Under the pieces are notes generated by a model. It was not told the origin of the DNA and did no database searches. It was given only the letters and a program-made list of their open reading frames with translations. DNA of 64,000 bases from Thiobacillus denitrificans ATCC 25259 (GTDB lineage: Bacteria; Pseudomonadota; Gammaproteobacteria; Burkholderiales; Thiobacillaceae), in contig NC_007404.1 in NCBI RefSeq assembly GCF_000012745.1, positions 2,356,001 through 2,420,000 on the forward strand, read 5' to 3'. The translations under genes and the position numbers were made by a program. Shown in pieces: positions 62,791-64,000 of this stretch. The first letter of the stretch is position 1, and each line of letters begins with the position of its first letter.

Positions 62791-63513
62791 CTATTGGCGT
62801 GCGGCAGCAGGCGGCAGCCTCCCCATTTCCGCTTCGATCCAGGCTTCGACCGCCCGGGTGAGTTCGGCGGCGCTTTTCTCGCGGCTGTCGATCGCGGGGC
62901 CGATGCGCACCGTGATCGTCCCCGGATGCTTGACGAAGGCGTTCTTCGGCCACACCTCGCCGGCGTTGTGCGCGACCGGCACCACCGGGGCGCCCGATTC
63001 CGCCGCGAGCCACGCGCCGCCGATGCCGTAGCGGCCCTTCTCGCCGGGCGCGACGCGGGTGCCCTCGGGAAACACGAGTACCCAGAATCCCTGCGCGAGC
63101 TTGTCCTTGCCTTGCCTGACGATCTGCTTGAGCGCCTCGCGCCCGGCGGCGCGATCGATCGCGATCGGCGAGAGCATGCGGAAGGCCCAGCCGAAGAACG
63201 GCACTTTGAGCAGTTCCTGCTTGATCACCGGCGAGACCGGCGGAAACAGGAACAGGAAGGCCACGGTCTCCCATGCCGACTGGTGCTTGGCGAGAATGAC
63301 CGCGGGCTCGGCCGGCAGATGCTCGCGCCCCTCGACGACGTAGCGGATGCCGAGCACCCAGCGTGCGAGCCAGATCACGGTGTGGTTGTAGCCCGTGATC
63401 AGGCGATAGCGCGCGTGCGCCGAAAACGGGAAGGACAGCAAGGCGACCAGACTGAAAAGGATTGTCAGCGCGGTCTGCAGGACCGCGAAGACCAGCGAGC
63501 GGACGAGGCTCAT
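62791..63513 (-). CDS. plsC: 1-acyl-sn-glycerol-3-phosphate acyltransferase (PlsC)
   Basis: PlsC makes phosphatidic acid at the inner membrane. The 240-residue protein has N-terminal membrane helices (about 7-30). The acyltransferase motif KHQSAWETVAF has His-Gln-x4-Glu where the classic form is H-x4-D, and FPEGTRVAPGEKGRYGIGG and VVPVAHNAGEVW are the substrate motifs. The HQSAWE form is common in this branch. Its start overlaps gmhB (ATGA). Confidence 0.94.
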   Translation of the reverse strand: MSLVRSLVFAVLQTALTILFSLVALLSFPFSAHARYRLITGYNHTVIWLARWVLGIRYVVEGREHLPAEPAVILAKHQSAWETVAFLFLFPPVSPVIKQELLKVPFFGWAFRMLSPIAIDRAAGREALKQIVRQGKDKLAQGFWVLVFPEGTRVAPGEKGRYGIGGAWLAAESGAPVVPVAHNAGEVWPKNAFVKHPGTITVRIGPAIDSREKSAAELTRAVEAWIEAEMGRLPPAAARQ

Positions 63514-64000
63514 GCGACGGCCTTGAGCAGGTGGTCGACGGCCTCGCTGAGGTCGGAATAAACCGGCGTGTTGTCCGGCATGCCGCCGGCCGCGAGCGTG
63601 CGTTCGCCTTTGCCGGTGCGCACCAGCAGCGGGCGCGCGCCGACCGTCGCGGCCGCCAGCAGGTCGCGCAGCGAATCGCCGACTGCAGGCACGTCATTCA
63701 GGTCGCGGCTGTAGCGCGCCGCGATTTCGGTAAAGAGGCCGGGTTTGGGCTTGCGACAGCCGCAGTTCATGTCGGCGGCGTGCGGGCAATAGAAAACCGC
63801 CTCGATGCGCCCGCCTGCCTGGGCGACCGCACGGTGCATCTTGGCGTGGATGGCGTTCAGGGTGGCCATCTCGAACAGGCCGCGCGCAAGTCCCGACTGG
63901 TTGGTCGCGACGACGACGCGCCAACCTTCTCGCGTCAGCCGTCCGATCGCTTCGAGGCTGCCGGGAATCGGCTTCCATTCGTCCGGCGACTTGATGAAGT
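63510..64000 (-). CDS. gmhB: D-glycero-beta-D-manno-heptose 1,7-bisphosphate 7-phosphatase (GmhB), N-terminus beyond the window
   Basis: GmhB removes the C7 phosphate in ADP-heptose synthesis for lipopolysaccharide. The frame runs off the right edge, so about 20-25 N-terminal residues with the catalytic DxD are missing. Visible are VVVATNQSGLARGLF, the zinc-loop cysteines and His in FYCPHAADMNCGCRKPKPGL, and VPAVGDSLRDLLAA with the HAD Asp. An internal ATG at 63869 is not the true start, since coding similarity continues upstream. It overlaps plsC by four bases. Confidence 0.94.
   Translation of the reverse strand, partial: FIKSPDEWKPIPGSLEAIGRLTREGWRVVVATNQSGLARGLFEMATLNAIHAKMHRAVAQAGGRIEAVFYCPHAADMNCGCRKPKPGLFTEIAARYSRDLNDVPAVGDSLRDLLAAATVGARPLLVRTGKGERTLAAGGMPDNTPVYSDLSEAVDHLLKAVA

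Overview
The window is GC-rich, gene-dense chromosomal DNA with no insertion sequence, prophage, CRISPR array, rRNA or tRNA gene that I can see. The content points to a sulfur-oxidising betaproteobacterium, most likely Thiobacillus or a close relative. The evidence is dissimilatory adenylylsulfate reductase genes in the order aprM-aprB-aprA, two DsrC/TusE-like genes, and a betaproteobacterial housekeeping set (amgK-murU-pepP-ubiH-ubiI, lptD-surA-pdxA-rsmA, minCDE). The genus is inferred from gene content only.

Layout. 1-1955: aprM, aprB and the 5' part of aprA on the minus strand. 2341-2655: a decayed copy of the 5' end of minC. 2643-5997: divergent metR and metE. 6200-6955: a DUF2238 membrane protein gene, followed by a decayed copy of the metE 3' end. 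7300-18441: a complete C-P lyase operon on the minus strand, in transcription order phnF-D-C-E-E-G-H-I-J-K-L-M-N-P, with most genes overlapping by 1-8 bases. 18929-20780: minCDE. 20903-22569: a DUF305 membrane protein, an AHSA1-type protein and an acetyltransferase. 22616-28197: assimilatory nitrate and nitrite reduction (nasA, nirB, nirD). 28467-31328: large-subunit catalase and Hsp20. 31552-35795: a CNNM/CorC-type membrane protein, queD, a rubrerythrin-rubredoxin-rubredoxin reductase set, and a small YqaA/DedA-like protein. 35796-41391: an RND efflux pump with its adaptor and outer-membrane channel. 41484-42726: oxyR and a broken DUF202 gene. 42818-44543: a ZIP metal transporter and an HPP-family protein, convergent and overlapping. 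44562-46708: two DsrC-like genes and a LysR regulator sharing an operator-like motif. 46908-48095: flavohemoglobin hmp behind a palindrome. 48125-54746: methyltransferase, dsbC, ubiI, ubiH, pepP, murU and amgK in one minus-strand run. 54789-60077: lptD-surA-pdxA-rsmA. 60279-64000: OmpA-like lipoprotein, DUF4202 protein, gloA, a YgjP-type metalloprotease, plsC and the 3' part of gmhB.

How the genes work together. AprMBA oxidises sulfite through APS in the cytoplasm and is thought to pass electrons to the membrane. NasA and NirBD reduce nitrate to ammonium for assimilation. The phn operon imports phosphonates and breaks the C-P bond to release phosphate. KatE, OxyR, rubrerythrin/rubredoxin and Hmp form a scattered peroxide and nitric oxide defence set. 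The 48-60 kb part is envelope and quinone housekeeping.

The most interesting structure is evolutionary and regulatory. First, a 16-kb block carrying metR, metE, the DUF2238 gene and the phn operon lies between two same-orientation copies of the minC 5' region, one intact and one decayed. Nested inside it, the DUF2238 gene lies between the metE 3' end and a decayed copy of that end. Second, two DsrC-like genes share an almost identical 20-bp element at matching distances, one copy directly in front of a lysR gene. I found no wholly novel multi-gene system; the DsrC-like/LysR module is the best candidate for under-described biology.
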